Positions 12,241 through 24,530 of a DNA stretch of 64,000 nt are shown in pieces; the stretch's first letter is position 1; each line of letters starts with the position of its first letter. Both the position numbers and the translations under genes were made by a program. This DNA is from Diphasiastrum complanatum (Eukaryota; Streptophyta; Lycopodiopsida; Lycopodiales; Lycopodiaceae). Below the pieces are notes generated by a model. The model saw only the letters and a list, made by a program, of their open reading frames with translations. It was not told the origin of the DNA and did not search any database. The stretch spans positions 72,585,074 to 72,649,073 of the forward strand of contig CM055092.1 of assembly GCA_029204225.1 (NCBI GenBank), given 5' to 3'.

Positions 12241-14098
12241 AGATTGAAGACTCTAGCATCTTCATATCAGCATTGTCATCTAATCAAGATGATCAAGTGT
12301 GGTACATTGACACAGGAACCACAAGACATATGACAGGTAACAAAGATTGGTTCAGCAGCTTGAGAGAGTTGGATAATGGAACGTCTGTTTCACAAGCAAA
12401 TGATGATGTGTGAAAAATTAAGGGGATATGCACCATTTCAATCCAACTACCTGATGGCAAAATCAGGACGATCAAGGAGGTACTTTATGTACCGGGTTTA
12501 AAGAAAAATCTACTTTCTGTTGGTGTCATTACTGATCAAAAGTTGAAAGTAGAATTTGCCCATGATCGTTACTTTGTGAAGGATGTGAACCAAAAGTTCA
12601 AAGTCATTGTGGATGGTATAAGGGAGCCCAACACAAAATTGTACAGGTTGAATGCTACAATTAGGGGGCAACATGGACTTATCTCGTCCATTTCATCACA
12701 AACTAAACTGTGGCATAAAAGGCTTGGTCATTTGAACCTAGGAAGCCTTAGCTTGATGAGGAAACTGGAAATGGTGAGAGGATTGCCTATGATGGAAGAG
12801 CACTTGAAGACGATGTGCGAGTCATGTGTGTATGGGAAGCAACATCGAGAGAAGTTCAATAAAGGTGGTGTTGCAAGGGCAAAGAACATCCTGGATTTGA
12901 TTTTCACAGATCTATGCAAGCCTATGAGGATTGTGTCCTTAGCTAAAGCCTGCTATTTCATGACCTTCATTGATGATATGTCACGCAAGACGTGGAGTTA
13001 CTTCTTGAAGAAGAAATCAGATGTGTTTGCCACTTTCAAGAGCTTCAAAGCATTGGTCGAAAACAGGTAGGAAGATCAAAGTTCTAAGATCAGATAGTGG
13101 AGGTGAGTACAAGTCTATTGACTTCAATGATCTTTGTGATTAATGTGGGATCAAAAGACAATTTACGCAAGTTCATACTAAACTCAATGGTGTAGTTGAG
13201 TGCAAGAATCATACGATTGTGGAAAGTGCTAGATCTATGCTAGCTGAGATGAAACTGCCAAAAGATTTTTGGTCAGAAGCATGCAGTATGGCAGTCTATC
13301 TTCAAAATAGAAGTACTACCATTGCCATACCAAAGATAACACCTGAGGAGGCATTCACAAAGAAGAAGCCAAAGGTGAATCATTTGCGATTCTTTGGATG
13401 TAAGGCCTTTGTACAGATTCCTAAGGAAGAGAAATGTAAGCTTGATGTAAAAGCTATAAAGTGTATATTCCTAGGATATGATGATCGTGTGAAGGGCTTT
13501 AGATGTTTTGATCTAGTGGAGAACAAAATACATGTCAGCCATGATGTTATCTTTGATGAATCTAAGATGTATAAAGGCGAGAATACTGAGAAGACAGACA
13601 CATCCAGTGGGAAAGATGGTATAGTGAGGATTCCTCTTGAGAATGATCCATTTATTGACTTTTCTAGTGATGGACACGAGGATACACCTCATGATACTAC
13701 TACTCAATCTCAAGAAACAGGTTGGAGAGGTAGAGATAAACCTTTTGGTGCAAGAAGGATTGAAGTTGCAGGTGACAAACGCAAGGAGAAAGATGTACCG
13801 TGGGATACGTTTTCACCAAGAAGCCGATCACTTGACAGGAAGCTCCCTAAGTGGTTTGAGAGATTGATGGAGAGCCACAACATGGATGACTTTCCAGATC
13901 ATCTAGTCAGGGAGAGCTACGAAGATCAACAAGAGAGAAGATACAACCTGAAAGGTATGAAGCAAATTATGCTCTCTTATCTAGCATTATTCAAAGCAAA
14001 GAACCTTCGACTTGTGTTTAAGCGAAGGATGATGACATTTGGGTCAAGGCCATTGAAGAAGAGATGGAGTCAATTGCTAAGCATAGCACATGGGACTT
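12241..14098 (+). pseudogene. copia protease and integrase, broken
   Basis: Protease shows WYIDTGTTRHMTGN with the catalytic DTG near 12310. Pre-integrase and the zinc-binding HHCC part show LWHKRLGHLNLGS and CESCVYGKQHREKF (12700-12850). The integrase core shows FTDLC and FIDDMSRKTW, then RSDSGGEY after a frameshift near 13070 and VECKNHTIVESARSML (13200-13240), so the DDE residues are all visible but lie in different frames. The C-terminal part (13219-13600) has LRFFGCKAFVQIP and KCIFLGYDDRVKGFR. A stop also lies at about 13141. Confidence 0.85.
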
Positions 14099-15543
14099 AG
14101 TGGGAACACTAGTTGGCAAGAAACTTATTGGTTTTAAATGGGTATACAGGACTAAGTACCATGCAGATGGAAGTATAGCAAAGCACAAAGCAAGATTGGT
14201 CATCAAAAAATATGCACAAAGTAAAGGGATCGACTATGAGGAGACCTTTGCGCCAGTATGTAAGTGGAATACTCTACGTTTACTTGTTGCTTTAGCTTCA
14301 CATTTTGGTTGGCCTTTTCATCAGATGGATGTAAAATCTGCTTTTCTAGATGGTGAGTTAGAAGAAGAGGTGTTCATGGATCAACCTAAAGGCTTTGTAG
14401 CGAAAGGATAGGAGAATAAAGTATGTCACTTGAAGAAAGCACTTTATGGTCTTAAACAGGCACCACATGCGTGGTACAGCAGGATTGATGCTTACTTTTA
14501 TTCTAAGGGAATGGTGAGAACACATTTTGATCCGAATATTTATGTCTTATGCTTTGATGGTATGGTTGCTTTGATTGCTCTTTATGTTGATGACTTGATT
14601 ATCATGGGAAATAACCAAGAGATGGTAGACATGATCAAGAAAGACCTCATGGAACAATTCGAGATGACAGACCTCAGCCTAATGCATTATTGCCTTGGAG
14701 TAGAGGTGTGGCAAAAAGGACACGAAGTGGGTTTAACACATGTGAAGTATGTTAGAGAGTTGTTGCACAAGTTCAGGTTGCAGGATTGCAAGCCAGTGAA
14801 CACTCCTATTGAACCAGGTAAAAAGCTTTCTAAGCTTGACGAGTCACAATCATTTGATGCTACGCTGTAGAGGCAGTCAGTAGGGAGCCTGATTTACCTT
14901 ACTACGACTAGACCAAATATATGCTATGTTGTTGGTATTGTAAGTCAGTTTATGGCAGCACCTACTGAAATGCATTGGAAGGCGATATGTCAAAGGCACT
15001 TCCAATTATGGCTTGGTGTACAAGAAGCATGAGGGTTTACCTGAGTTATGTGGCTATGTGGATGCGGATTGGGGAGGTGACTATGATGATCGTAGATCCA
15101 CCACAGGGTATGTATTCCAGCTTTGTGGTAGTTGCTTTTCCTGGTCTAGTAAAAAACAAAGTACAGTTGCTTTATCTACAACAGAAGTAGAGTATAAGGC
15201 AATGTGTAGTGCAGCACAAGAAGCTATATGGTTGAGACAAATCTTGGATGAAGTTGGCATGAAACAGGAAAATCCCACGACTATACATAGCGGCAGTCAT
15301 AGTGGCATTCAGCTAGCAAAGAATCCAGTGTTCCATGCGAGAACCAAGCACATTGAGATTCAGAATCACTTTCTACGTGAGAGGCTGCTGAGTCATGAAA
15401 TTCATGTTGTTCATTGTAGTACGGACGAACAACTAGCTGACATTTTCACTAAGCCACTTATTAGAGAAAAGTTTGATAAGTTTAGATCAAAGGTTTCTGT
15501 ACTTAAAGTTGTTGACTTTAAAGTTATGTATATGACTGTATAA
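14040..15543 (+). pseudogene. copia reverse transcriptase and RNase H, broken
   Basis: RT begins near 14040 (WVKAIEEEMESI), with GFKWVYRTKYHADGSI, MDVKSAFLDGELEEEVFMDQ, KKALYGLKQAPHAWY and an intact catalytic YVDD at about 14585-14596. In-frame TAG codons occur at 14409 (after VAKG) and 14868 (before RQSVGSLIYL). A small deletion near 14990 shifts the frame before RNase H. RNase H (15013-15543) shows [29 protein letters not shown] and DIFTKPL. Confidence 0.9.
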
Positions 15544-15559
15544 AAAGTAGACTCTACTT

Positions 15560-15569
15560 TAAGAGAGAG
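15560..15569 (+). promoter_or_regulatory. polypurine tract
   Basis: TAAGAGAGAG lies immediately upstream of the 3' LTR of element C, the position and composition expected for the primer of plus-strand DNA synthesis. Confidence 0.7.
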
Positions 15570-15844
15570 AGTTAGAATTAAAGTAAAACTATTGTGTTAC
15601 TGTACTGTGGGTCCTATCAGTAGATAAGGATTAGTTGGCCTCGCCATGAGGCGAGTCGATGGGACACGCGTCCCGTCAACGACAACCTGGGTCATGCATG
15701 GGTTGCCTTAGTGAAGAACTATATGTACAGTGTAATTTCGTTTTGAGAAATATATAGTTGCTACGTGAGTTTGTTGTGGAGAGTGTTTTCTGTCTGCGTT
15801 ACTGTGTATTATTATCTGTGTTCCTGTTTGAAGCAATTCTAAGT
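15570..15844 (+). repeat. 3' LTR of copia element C
   Basis: 275 bp, beginning AGTTAGAATT and ending AATTCTAAGT, colinear with the 5' LTR. Compared with it, a 4-bp length difference lies in the GGGTCATGCATGGG block and one A is missing near the 3' end. Confidence 0.9.
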
Positions 15845-16329
15845 AAAACATCACCCACATATAAGCTCACTGTAGACACAATACCCTTGTCCCCTGGTAC
15901 CAGTCCTTTTGGGGTCAAAGAGGAATGATGGCAGGTGGCTAGGCAATAGGGATGGGATCTCACGCGTGACCCGCCTCCTGAACGAGCAAGTGGGGGTGTC
16001 CTTCGCCTTGTGCTCGCTTGAGTCGGGGTGTTGGAGGATGCAAACTACGCACAAAGCGATTGCTTCCGTAAAGGCACCAAAAAGAGTGAATTCGTCCCAT
16101 AAGTAAATGGAGACTAAAACATCACCCACATATAATCTCATTGTAGACACAATACCCTTGTCCCCTGGTACCAGCCTTTTTGGGGTCAAAGGGGAATGAT
16201 GGCGGGTGGCTAGGTGGTGGGGATGGGATCCCACGCACGGCCCGCAAGAGCGCACGACGTGCCACATCGTCTACTGGACCGCTCTCCGCTACCGACAAAC
16301 TCTGAGTGTGATTCGATGTCTGCGCCCGT

Positions 16330-16990
16330 CGCAATAGAGTGAAGTGAGTGGAATCCTCAGTGCATGCAACTACGTCTATCAGATTTAGATCGACTTCGAC
16401 AGATTGAAGTCTGCCTTACTTGATCATGGCTTCGAAGTCACCAGATCGACAAGATCCATTCCATAGCCATGCACAAATTATCTGGGTTTTAGATTTAGCT
16501 TTGTGGAAGCGTTTTAGGTGAGGTGATTAGAACGACAAATTGACATATGCTATCAGTCACATAAATAGTTTAATCTATGAATAAGTTTATCTGCGAGCAT
16601 GAATCTATTTGAACATAAATGAAGTAAGCATTCAGCATACATGATCTAGATTACTTAAAACATTGATATATTTAGTCGTGTAGAAAATACAGTCTGAATG
16701 CAGATTTTTGAGATGATACTCTATGATAACAGAGAGAAAGAACAAAACAATTGCACTTAGGATGTTCAATGTTGTGGCTATATACACATGGTTAAATGAT
16801 TAAAATAATAGTTAATCTATACTTTACAATTAGGATTAAGACACTACGTGTTGTTGGCAGTCGCCTTCGGACAATATTTGGAGATTTTGTCTAGTCGTGA
16901 TGAAGGTACTGTTGAGCTGCCGATTGATCGACATTGACTTTTGGAGTTGATATGTCGATAAGTCAGACAATTCAAGGACCAATATCAAAC
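16330..16990 (-). repeat. probable 3' LTR of copia remnant D
   Basis: On the minus strand the RNase H of remnant D is followed by a purine-rich stretch (complement of AATTCCTC), and then TGTTTGATATTGG begins (complement of bases ending at 16990). This matches the LTR start of remnant B in position and style. The far end lies near 16320-16340, where the tandem duplication stops, but no clear terminus was found. Confidence 0.45.
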
Positions 16991-18960
16991 AATAAATTCC
17001 TCAAAAAAATTGTCTCTTTGGTAGCTTGAGAGGCTGCAATTTTTGCAGATTTTGTAGATGACATTGCAATGGAGGTTTGTTTTCGATTGTTCCAAGATAT
17101 TGGACCATTATTGAGTAGGAAGACAATTTCAAAAGTTGACTTTTTGGTGTCGATATCGCCTGCCCAATTTGCATATGTATATCCTTGAAGAGTATGGATA
17201 TCAGATGGATTATCATCACCATAGCAGATACAGAGGTCGATAGTAGCTCATACATATCTGATTACTCTAATAAGATCTTTCCAGTGGATCATGCTAGGGT
17301 TGGTCATGTATTGACTCAAGGAATTGATGGCGTATGCAAGGTCTGGACTGGTCGAGATCATTGCATACATCAGGGACCCGATAATAGATTGATATGGGTA
17401 TCCCTTCATTTTCACCTTCTCCTCATTGGTTTGAGGGCATGGCTCCTTGGATAACTTCAGTCCTGGATCCATAGGATTATGTACAGACTTGAAATTAATG
17501 AAATTGAATTTCATCAACATATTATTATGTGTTCTTGATTTGACTTAACTGGCCTTCTTGCTTACTTTCCTATGATACAGCTTTGGTAGACAAGAGGGTT
17601 AACAATTCTATAGTCTAAATCATGAACTGAATAATGTCTAGACATGTAGCCTATTGATACATGATTAAGGTGGCCAAGTCTATAATGCCAAATCAATCAT
17701 TTATTAATAGATGATGAACTGCTTAAAGCACAGTCAGTTATAAAACTACAATGACTAAGCCTATAGAGATATCCTTGCCTCTTTTTGAGTGCAAGGACTC
17801 TCTTGCATTTATCAAGAATTTGACATGAATCTACCTGAAACTCTACCTTATGTCCTAATTCTATAATTCGATTGACCGACAATAGATTTGTCGTCAGATT
17901 TGAGACATACAATACATTTGGTATGAGCTTCGATAATCCATTCTGAAAATTCAGTCTTATAGTACTTGACCTTCAATTCTCTGTGAGCTGTTGTCTCCAA
18001 GATGAACGAATTTCTTGGTGTTGTAGGCCAAATAATCGATAAACCATTCTTGATGGCTTGTCATATGTTGCGTTGCTCCAGAATTGTGGAACCACTCCTC
18101 CGATTGTTTGACATGGTGATGGTTCACCATGAAGACTTCCTGCTCACGTCATTGTTCGATCTTTTGCTTTGTGTTGGCTGCATGGGCTTGCTGATCTGAC
18201 TGCTTCTTCTTGTTGTTGTTGAACTTTAAGATTCGTCCTCTTGCAGTACCTGCAGAAGAGTCTTTTCTTGTTCTAACAAGTGGCTGATTTTGAGTCTTTT
18301 GTGACTACTTTTGATTGATGTCGTTCTTGGACAACTCTCTCCTTCTGTTGCTTCCTTGTGTTCTTCTTGATGAATAATGGTTGTGAGTCATTGACGGAGG
18401 AAGAGGATGCTCCATTCCTTCTTATTTTCTCCTACAACAACGTGATTAAGACTCTGGACAACGTTATATCTGAGTGTGTGGTTATCATCATCACCCAGTT
18501 TTCATAAGAGGATGGCAAACTGGACAATAAGGTCATTACAACGTTAGAGTCTTCGACTATTGAACCTATTGCTGCCATCTACTCTAATAGAGTCTTAAAT
18601 TGATTACTGTGATTCTGAACAGAATCACTATCTAATATTCTGAGTGAGAAGAATTTTCTCATCAGATGCAGCTTCAAAGTGACATCTCTCGCTTCGTATA
18701 GTGTACTCAATATATCCCAAGCTTTTTTCAAAGACTTGGCTTGTCAAATGTGGCCAATTTGTGTGTCGGAGATGTTAAGGGTGATCAAGGCGAAGGCCTT
18801 GCCATCCTCGAGCATGGAAGTATTTTCCAAAAAGCACTCATTTACACTACATTAATTGCATCTTCATAAACTTGTCTTTGTCAAGCCATTGAGTTTGCCC
18901 TCTAGTCCATGATCGACTTGAATTTTCAATAAAAAATGTTAGTGGAAAAATGATCATTTC
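16991..18960 (-). mobile_element. Ty1/copia remnant D with internal deletion
   Basis: Right to left on the minus strand: UBN2-type gag pieces (18400-18800, including KAWDILSTLYEARDVTLKLH and LLSSLPSSYENWVM), a degraded zinc-knuckle region (about 18240), the protease to pre-integrase link at 17697-17912 (MYVSNLTTNLLSVNRIIELG), then directly the end of RT at 17248-17520 (YQSIIGSLMYAMISTSPDLA) and RNase H (17001-17255). Integrase and most of RT are missing, so a deletion of roughly 2 kb joined 17.6 kb to 17.5 kb. Confidence 0.75.
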
Positions 18961-21900
18961 CCATCTCTTCTTTTAGTTACCTTCAAGACAATAAATTAAA
19001 AGAAAATCTCAATTTTTTTTTTTCATTTTCCACAAACTTTCTTGTTGTCTAAGGCTATGATTGGTCTCACCTAGCTATACTTGCTCTATAATGACTTGTA
19101 CTATTGATTTCAATTGAGAATTGAGGATTATATCCCCGTTTCACTTAAAAAAATGATAGAAAACTCACGTAAAATTTAAAAAAATTCCATAACTTTTTTG
19201 AAACATCATTGTCCGGATCTAACATGTTTTATCATGCACAAAGCTATGTATAGCTTATGAACTCTCTATATTGTCTTTCCATGCACTAAAAGTGATCTTT
19301 ATGTTTTCATGAACTTGATGAACAATGATTTTCCCTTCAATTTTTGTTGTCTCCTCTTCCGAGGGAATTTCTCACCTTAGCTCCTTGCAAGATATCTCCA
19401 TTTCATAGATTTTTCAAAATCAAAGCAACACTAGTATTATGCCAAAGGTAAGGCAAGCACTCATTTGAAAAAAAGTACAAGAATACACACATGAAAGATT
19501 GAAAAGAAGCCACACATGCTGAATTATCACTAACCTAACATAGATAAGCATTAGACTAACCTAGTCACCTACAAGTCCAACAATCTAGAGAGTGAGTGTA
19601 TAAATCACTCATTGTATTCTACCGTAATTCAACATCTATGTATCAATGAATATAAAGATTTAAATGTCACCTAAACAAGGATATGACAATCGCTCCATTT
19701 GTAAATTGCCAATAATTGTAATAGATAAAGTAATTGGCTAGGCATAGAAAGGATGCACTAGGGTTTAGTGTTGTGTTACCATCAATTTACAATAATTTCT
19801 CAATGTCCTTAAAAGAATTTACCTATTAAGACTATCTCAAATGTGTCTCATATGAATAGATGTCGCTTGTGCTTTGACATGATGTCTTTGTCTAGTCTTG
19901 AACATCCAAGTACACATTCTTGTTCTTGTTGATGAGGTGGCACTTGTTAGACCTATCCATGCTAGATGGATTTCTTTTTTTTGGAGTTATTCCTAAAGGT
20001 GTTGAAGCTCTTGGTTCGACAAATGCATGTGTAAGAGGCAATATGGCCAAAGGATGGCTGGCACAAGGTCACAACTTTATATTATGAAATTTCTTGTGCA
20101 AATAAATCCAAAGACTAAAAGATTATGGAATGATAATGATGACAAAACACTCAACTAAGAAATTTTGCAAGGCAATATGAAGCATACCGGACTTTTTGAA
20201 AGGGCTAGATATAAGATTTGCACTCTCTTTAGAATAATGAACTATTGAATTGAATTGTTCAAAAGAGAGAAAAAAAAATTCAGAAAAAGATCAATCACGA
20301 TGCTGAACATAAGTCTAGTCACCTCGAAAAGCTTCTTGATCATTGCAACGTGGATTGGATGTATGGTGCCTTGAAAATTCTTCTTCCACAAGAAAAACAA
20401 TTTCTGGGTAAATTTAAAATGACAAATTGTAAAATAGATTGTGGACTACAATATTAAACACTTAATTTGAGAGGCAAAAGATGTGAGTGATACTTTATGA
20501 ATGAATATAAGTTCATAAAAAAAGATGAAGAATTTCTTTTGAAAAGAACATTTTTTATTTACACATCGCTTTGCAACATTTAACAATTTTGTCAAATTGC
20601 AATTGAGAACATCAACATTACTTAAATTACTAAACAGAAAGAAAGATGCAAGTTGTTTCTATTAGATATTTATTTCATCTATTCAATAGCCCCTATTCAA
20701 GAATTGATCTTTCAAGAGTGGAAGTAAGTCCAGGAGAGTTCGACATAAAGCCCCAGCTCGTCAACTGCATTCATTATCATAAGAGTCGGATTCCACTAAA
20801 GTCACATTTGTTCAAGTTGAATCAAAATCTACAAGAAAAGTATTTCCAAACCTAAACATGGTTAAACCAATGCATTTATCAAGGGAATCCTTCAAATTTT
20901 GTGTGACTATGAGACCAGTGATGGAACCTTTTAACTTCCCAATGAGTGAACATTACTAAAATCCTCACTTCAACAATATTCCCTATTGCACCTATGGCAC
21001 CCATAGGAGGAACTAATGCACACATTTTATAGTTTCCTCACCACTTTGCCCAGTCATATACCTTATAACAACAAGCTTATTTTGAGTTAGGCGAGTATAG
21101 ATACCCAACCCATTGACCTGGCGAGCACAAAATCTGAAAACCACTAATTGACCTAGCCACACTAGTGAGTTGCATATGTGACCTTGCCCACTTCAAGTTA
21201 GGCTTCTCAAACCCTTTTTGACACTCTATAAAAGAAACATTGCAAAACATGTCATTCACTGACATTTGTTATGGCACCGATTTTTCGTTGCTACAAATTA
21301 TTCCTTGTAGTAGTGCAATCACTCATATGTAATTCTTCAAGACTTTTTCCATTTTTTCACGACCATCTTTTGTGCCTTTACTCTCATGTTTTCTTTCTTT
21401 AGGTTCATATATTCCTCTTCAAAAATATCAATATGGCAACCTTTTCCTCAATTGTTTGCATGTAGTCATATAGTTGTTAGAACTCTTTGTAAGTGGGCAA
21501 ATAGGGACCATATATCATAGAACCATCCTCATCCACAATCTTTCTCGCTCCTCACTACATGAGTTCTTGGGGTCCAATGATTACTTTCCTTGTTTTGTCC
21601 CAAGAGGTCCAATCATGCCCGTCCTTTGTGGTCTCCAAGATGTACCAACGTCTCTGGTTGCTCCATAGTGTGTCTAAAGTATCTGGACCTCTCTTTCATC
21701 TCCATCATCTTCAAGTCATATTATGTTATTTCCCTTATTGTTATGGCCATGTCCAATTACCGAGGAGTTGGAATAATCTTAGACATGGGAATCAAGTTTT
21801 TAGCGTCTGGTTGATTAATTATGCCTTGATATTCTAATCAAGGCCAGATTGTAATCAATGATTTGTGAAGGTCTACGATACTCCATATAGACATGTGGAA

Positions 21901-22155
21901 TTGCACATGGTGTGTGATGGTTATATGCAAGATGAGATTTATCAGTTCTAACTAGAGTTGGGCCTAATATGTATGGGAGTTGCATGTGTTCTTCAGGGTC
22001 ATTACCATTGTGGAAGCGCACCCCCTCATTTTTGGCTTTCAACTTTTGGCTACTTGCTTTCTCCTCCTCGCTAAGAATTCATATGCTTTGGCTTGAAGGT
22101 GAGGCTTTTGTGATTGATCTCTAGCTTCTACTTCGTTAGTTTATTTGGCTCCATA
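18961..22155. other. no gene recognised
   Basis: AT-rich sequence with scattered short frames, none with a recognised domain. It may be old transposon DNA; no LTRs, terminal repeats or RNA genes were found. Confidence 0.4.
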
Positions 22156-22157
22156 GT

Positions 22158-22159
<2 letters not shown>

Positions 22160-22193
<34 letters not shown>

Positions 22194-22195
22194 CC
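22160..22195. repeat. (CT)n microsatellite
   Basis: About 36 bases of CT with one TTT interruption. Confidence 0.9.
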
Positions 22196-22689
22196 AAAAT
22201 TTCCTTGCACTCGTGATGTCCCCCCTTCTCCAGCTCTGCATATGATTTGAATGCTTCTGATATATGTACAAACTTGGTCAGTTGTTTTTCCTTGAGAGTT
22301 TTGAAAACCTTAAATAAATAGACTCCTCTCTCATCATAGGACCATGGCAATATGCTCGTTAAGCCCATGGGCTGTACATGTGTGATGCCCTAAGCAAAAA
22401 GAATCGTTGTAGAAAGAAAAGGTGCTTGGGGCCCTCGGAGCTGTCCCATATACATAATTGTTTTTTTCCTGAATTTTGCCCATGTGTCATATGTTGATTA
22501 GCTCTCAACATGATAGTTCAATGCCATATTATGAAACTTACTATTTATAAAATATGCATACTTGCTCACCTCCATGATTACCTACATACTACCTCTTTCT
22601 ATTAAAGTAAACATTCAGTAGCATTCATGAGCAAGGGTGCTATAGCCATCATGGTAGATGTACCTACCTATTTGCCACACTCCCTGCAA

Positions 22690-23200
22690 CTCAGTAGGTA
22701 GTGCTATTGATTATGGCCCTTAACCACCTAAAGGGTTCACGCACGCTACCCATTAGGTCGACCTCCTCACAGCTTGCAGTTTTTTTTTTTGTACTTGGAG
22801 GAAACCCTTACATGGCGCAATCATTAACTTGAAATGGTTTTCTTTATATGATGGACACAGCCATAACTACCTTACAAATCCATAAGATATCAGTTTCTAT
22901 TTTTTAAAAGTTGGACAAAGCCTTACACGCTAAATGTCTATCCAACTCTCTAGATACAAGACGTTTAAAAAAAAAACTTGGGGTAATACGTCGAGGAAGG
23001 CCCCTAGGTGGGAGCTTCCCCTTATACTACACCTAATTGGTTGTATATAAATGGACCCAAGTAAATGTAACCTCATAGCTTGGTAGGTACTGCTATTGAT
23101 TATGGCCCATCACCCTGCTCGTGCGCGCTACCTAGTACGTCGACGTGTGTACGTGTGTACGTCGTGAGGGACACCATACACTTGATCGATTGTCTATAAA
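22690..23200. repeat. diverged tandem duplication upstream of RanBP1
   Basis: GTAGGTA(G/C)TGCTATTGATTATGGCCC occurs at about 22694 and again at about 23083. Each copy is followed by a related block with CACGCTACC or GCGCGCTACC and GTCGAC, and then by a (T/C)TATAAATGGA(C/T)C box (about 23045 and 23193). The duplicated unit is roughly 150-390 bp. The second copy supplies the RanBP1 TATA box. Confidence 0.55.
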
Positions 23201-23280
23201 TGGATCAAAGTCATTCTATAAATTTTATAAAAAGAAACTAATTTTTTAAAGGAAGAAGAAGAAGAAAGAAGGTTCTAGAG

Positions 23281-23321
<41 letters not shown>

Positions 23322-23385
23322 ATATTTTTTAGGGTTTGCTATTTCCTTCTTGTTGTCGCTAGGGTTTGTTTGCTCATCAACAAAG
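23195..23385 (+). promoter_or_regulatory. RanBP1 core promoter and leader
   Basis: TATAAA at 23195-23200 lies 186 bases before the ATG, suggesting transcription start near 23225. The leader holds an uninterrupted GA tract (23284-23319) and two AGGGTTT telo-box-type motifs (about 23332 and 23362), elements often seen in leaders of plant housekeeping and cell-cycle genes. The transcription start itself is inferred. Confidence 0.5.
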
Positions 23386-24530
23386 ATGTCAGACGATCGC
23401 AAAGAAATCTCTGCTGCCGATCCTGCTCCTGAAGAAGAGCGCGAGGAGGCCTCCAAGGCAGATGAGGAAGACACAGGAGCGCAGGTGGCCCCCATTGTGA
23501 GGCTTCAGGAGGTTTCCGTTAGCTCCGGCGAGGAAAATGAAGATGTTTTGCTTGAGCTGTGAGTGATTCAAGGCTCATAATGTTTTTTGGTGTGTGTTTT
23601 GATGCGTTGGTGGTTTGGTGGTATTTGTTAGGTGTCTGTTGATCGTTTTGCTTGCGTTTTTGTGTAGGAAAGCAAAACTTTATCGGTTCGATAAGGATGG
23701 CAACCAATGGAAGGAGCGAGGGGTTGGCCCAGTGAAGCTCTTGAAGCACACGGAAAGTGGAAAAGTGCGATTGCTAATGAGGCAGAATAAGACTTTGAAG
23801 ATCTGTGCCAATCACATCGGTAGGCAAATGAATTGCAGATATTGCTCATTATATATATGCAGTCCATAATATACTTAACCTCAGGAGTTCACATAGAATA
23901 TGCAGGAATTGAGTTAGCTGATGATGAAAGTGTTTCAGCGATTTGTTTTCGCTAATTTTAAAACTGATGCAATGAATGCCAGTCCTCTCCACAACCTCAT
24001 TACAGGAGCACGCCGGCAGTGACAAGTCTTGGGTGTGGCATGCCGCTGATTTTTCGGACGGAGATCTGAAAGACGAGTTATTTGCTATACGATTCGGAAG
24101 TGTTGAGAGTAAGTCGTTTTGGTTATGCTTTCTTTGAGGAATTCTACTTTGGTATCAAATCAGGGTCGTGGTTCCTATTGTGTAAAGATTTGGGGTAAGA
24201 TAAATTCACGGGTCAATCAAATGTTGGTTGAAGAAGCCTATGGTTTTTTTCTAACTCTATTCACTCGCTAAGGTAAAGTTTTCAAGGAATATCAAAGAAA
24301 GTGCAATTATGAATGGAGTTATTCTGAAGTTAACTTTTTGGTAAAAGCATCTATTTAATCATAGATACAATTTGCTAAATGACATGTCAGATGCTCAGAA
24401 GTTCAAGGAAATATTTGAAGAAGCTCAAGAATCCTTAGCAGAGAAGTCAGAAGAAACTACAAGGGATGCTGAATCGACAGCTACACTATTGGACAATTTG
24501 AATGTTGTTCCAAAGGAAGACAAAGATTAA
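23386..24530 (+). CDS. RANBP1: Ran-binding protein 1 (RanBP1)
   Basis: Four exons join in phase: 23386-23558, 23668-23819, 23983-24108 and 24391-24530, giving 196 aa with GT-AG introns of 109, 163 and 282 bp. RanBP1 binds Ran-GTP in the cytoplasm, stimulates RanGAP and so helps release cargo in nuclear export and set the Ran gradient in mitosis. The acidic N-terminus (about 35 residues) precedes the Ran-binding domain, with [64 protein letters not shown] (split here for length) and a Glu/Lys-rich tail. Length and exon pattern suit plant RanBP1. All domain signatures are intact, so the gene is probably functional. Confidence 0.95.

Larger units (their letters stand above)
10066..15849 (+). mobile_element. 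Ty1/copia element C with TSD (near full length)
   Basis: The element proper is 10071-15844 (5,774 bp), flanked by the 5-bp direct repeat AAAAC (10066-10070 and 15845-15849). It has two LTRs of 272 and 275 bp, a primer site for initiator-Met tRNA, gag with a zinc knuckle, then protease, integrase, RT and RNase H in copia order, and a purine tract before the 3' LTR. Coding frames carry at least six breaks: a stop in gag near 11674, frameshifts near 12210, 13070, 14000 and 14990, and TAG codons at 14409 and 14868. It is therefore not autonomous now. Confidence 0.95.
9981..16300. repeat. 271-bp tandem duplication, first copy split by a copia insertion
   Basis: Copy 1 is 9981-10070 joined to 15850-16030; copy 2 is 16031 to about 16290. 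Both start TTGGAGGATGCAA(G/A)CTACGC and share GAGACTAAAACATCACCCACATA and ACAATACCCTTGTCCCCTGG. Copy 1 is interrupted exactly after GACTAAAAC by the 5.8-kb copia element C. Copy 2 keeps the uninterrupted site at about 16113. Origin of the unit is unknown; it contains no convincing gene. Confidence 0.85.

Noticed and set aside
14064-15543. Element C as a currently active retrotransposon because YVDD is intact
   Set aside because: Several stops and frameshifts in gag and pol and about 9 percent LTR divergence by eye rule out autonomy.
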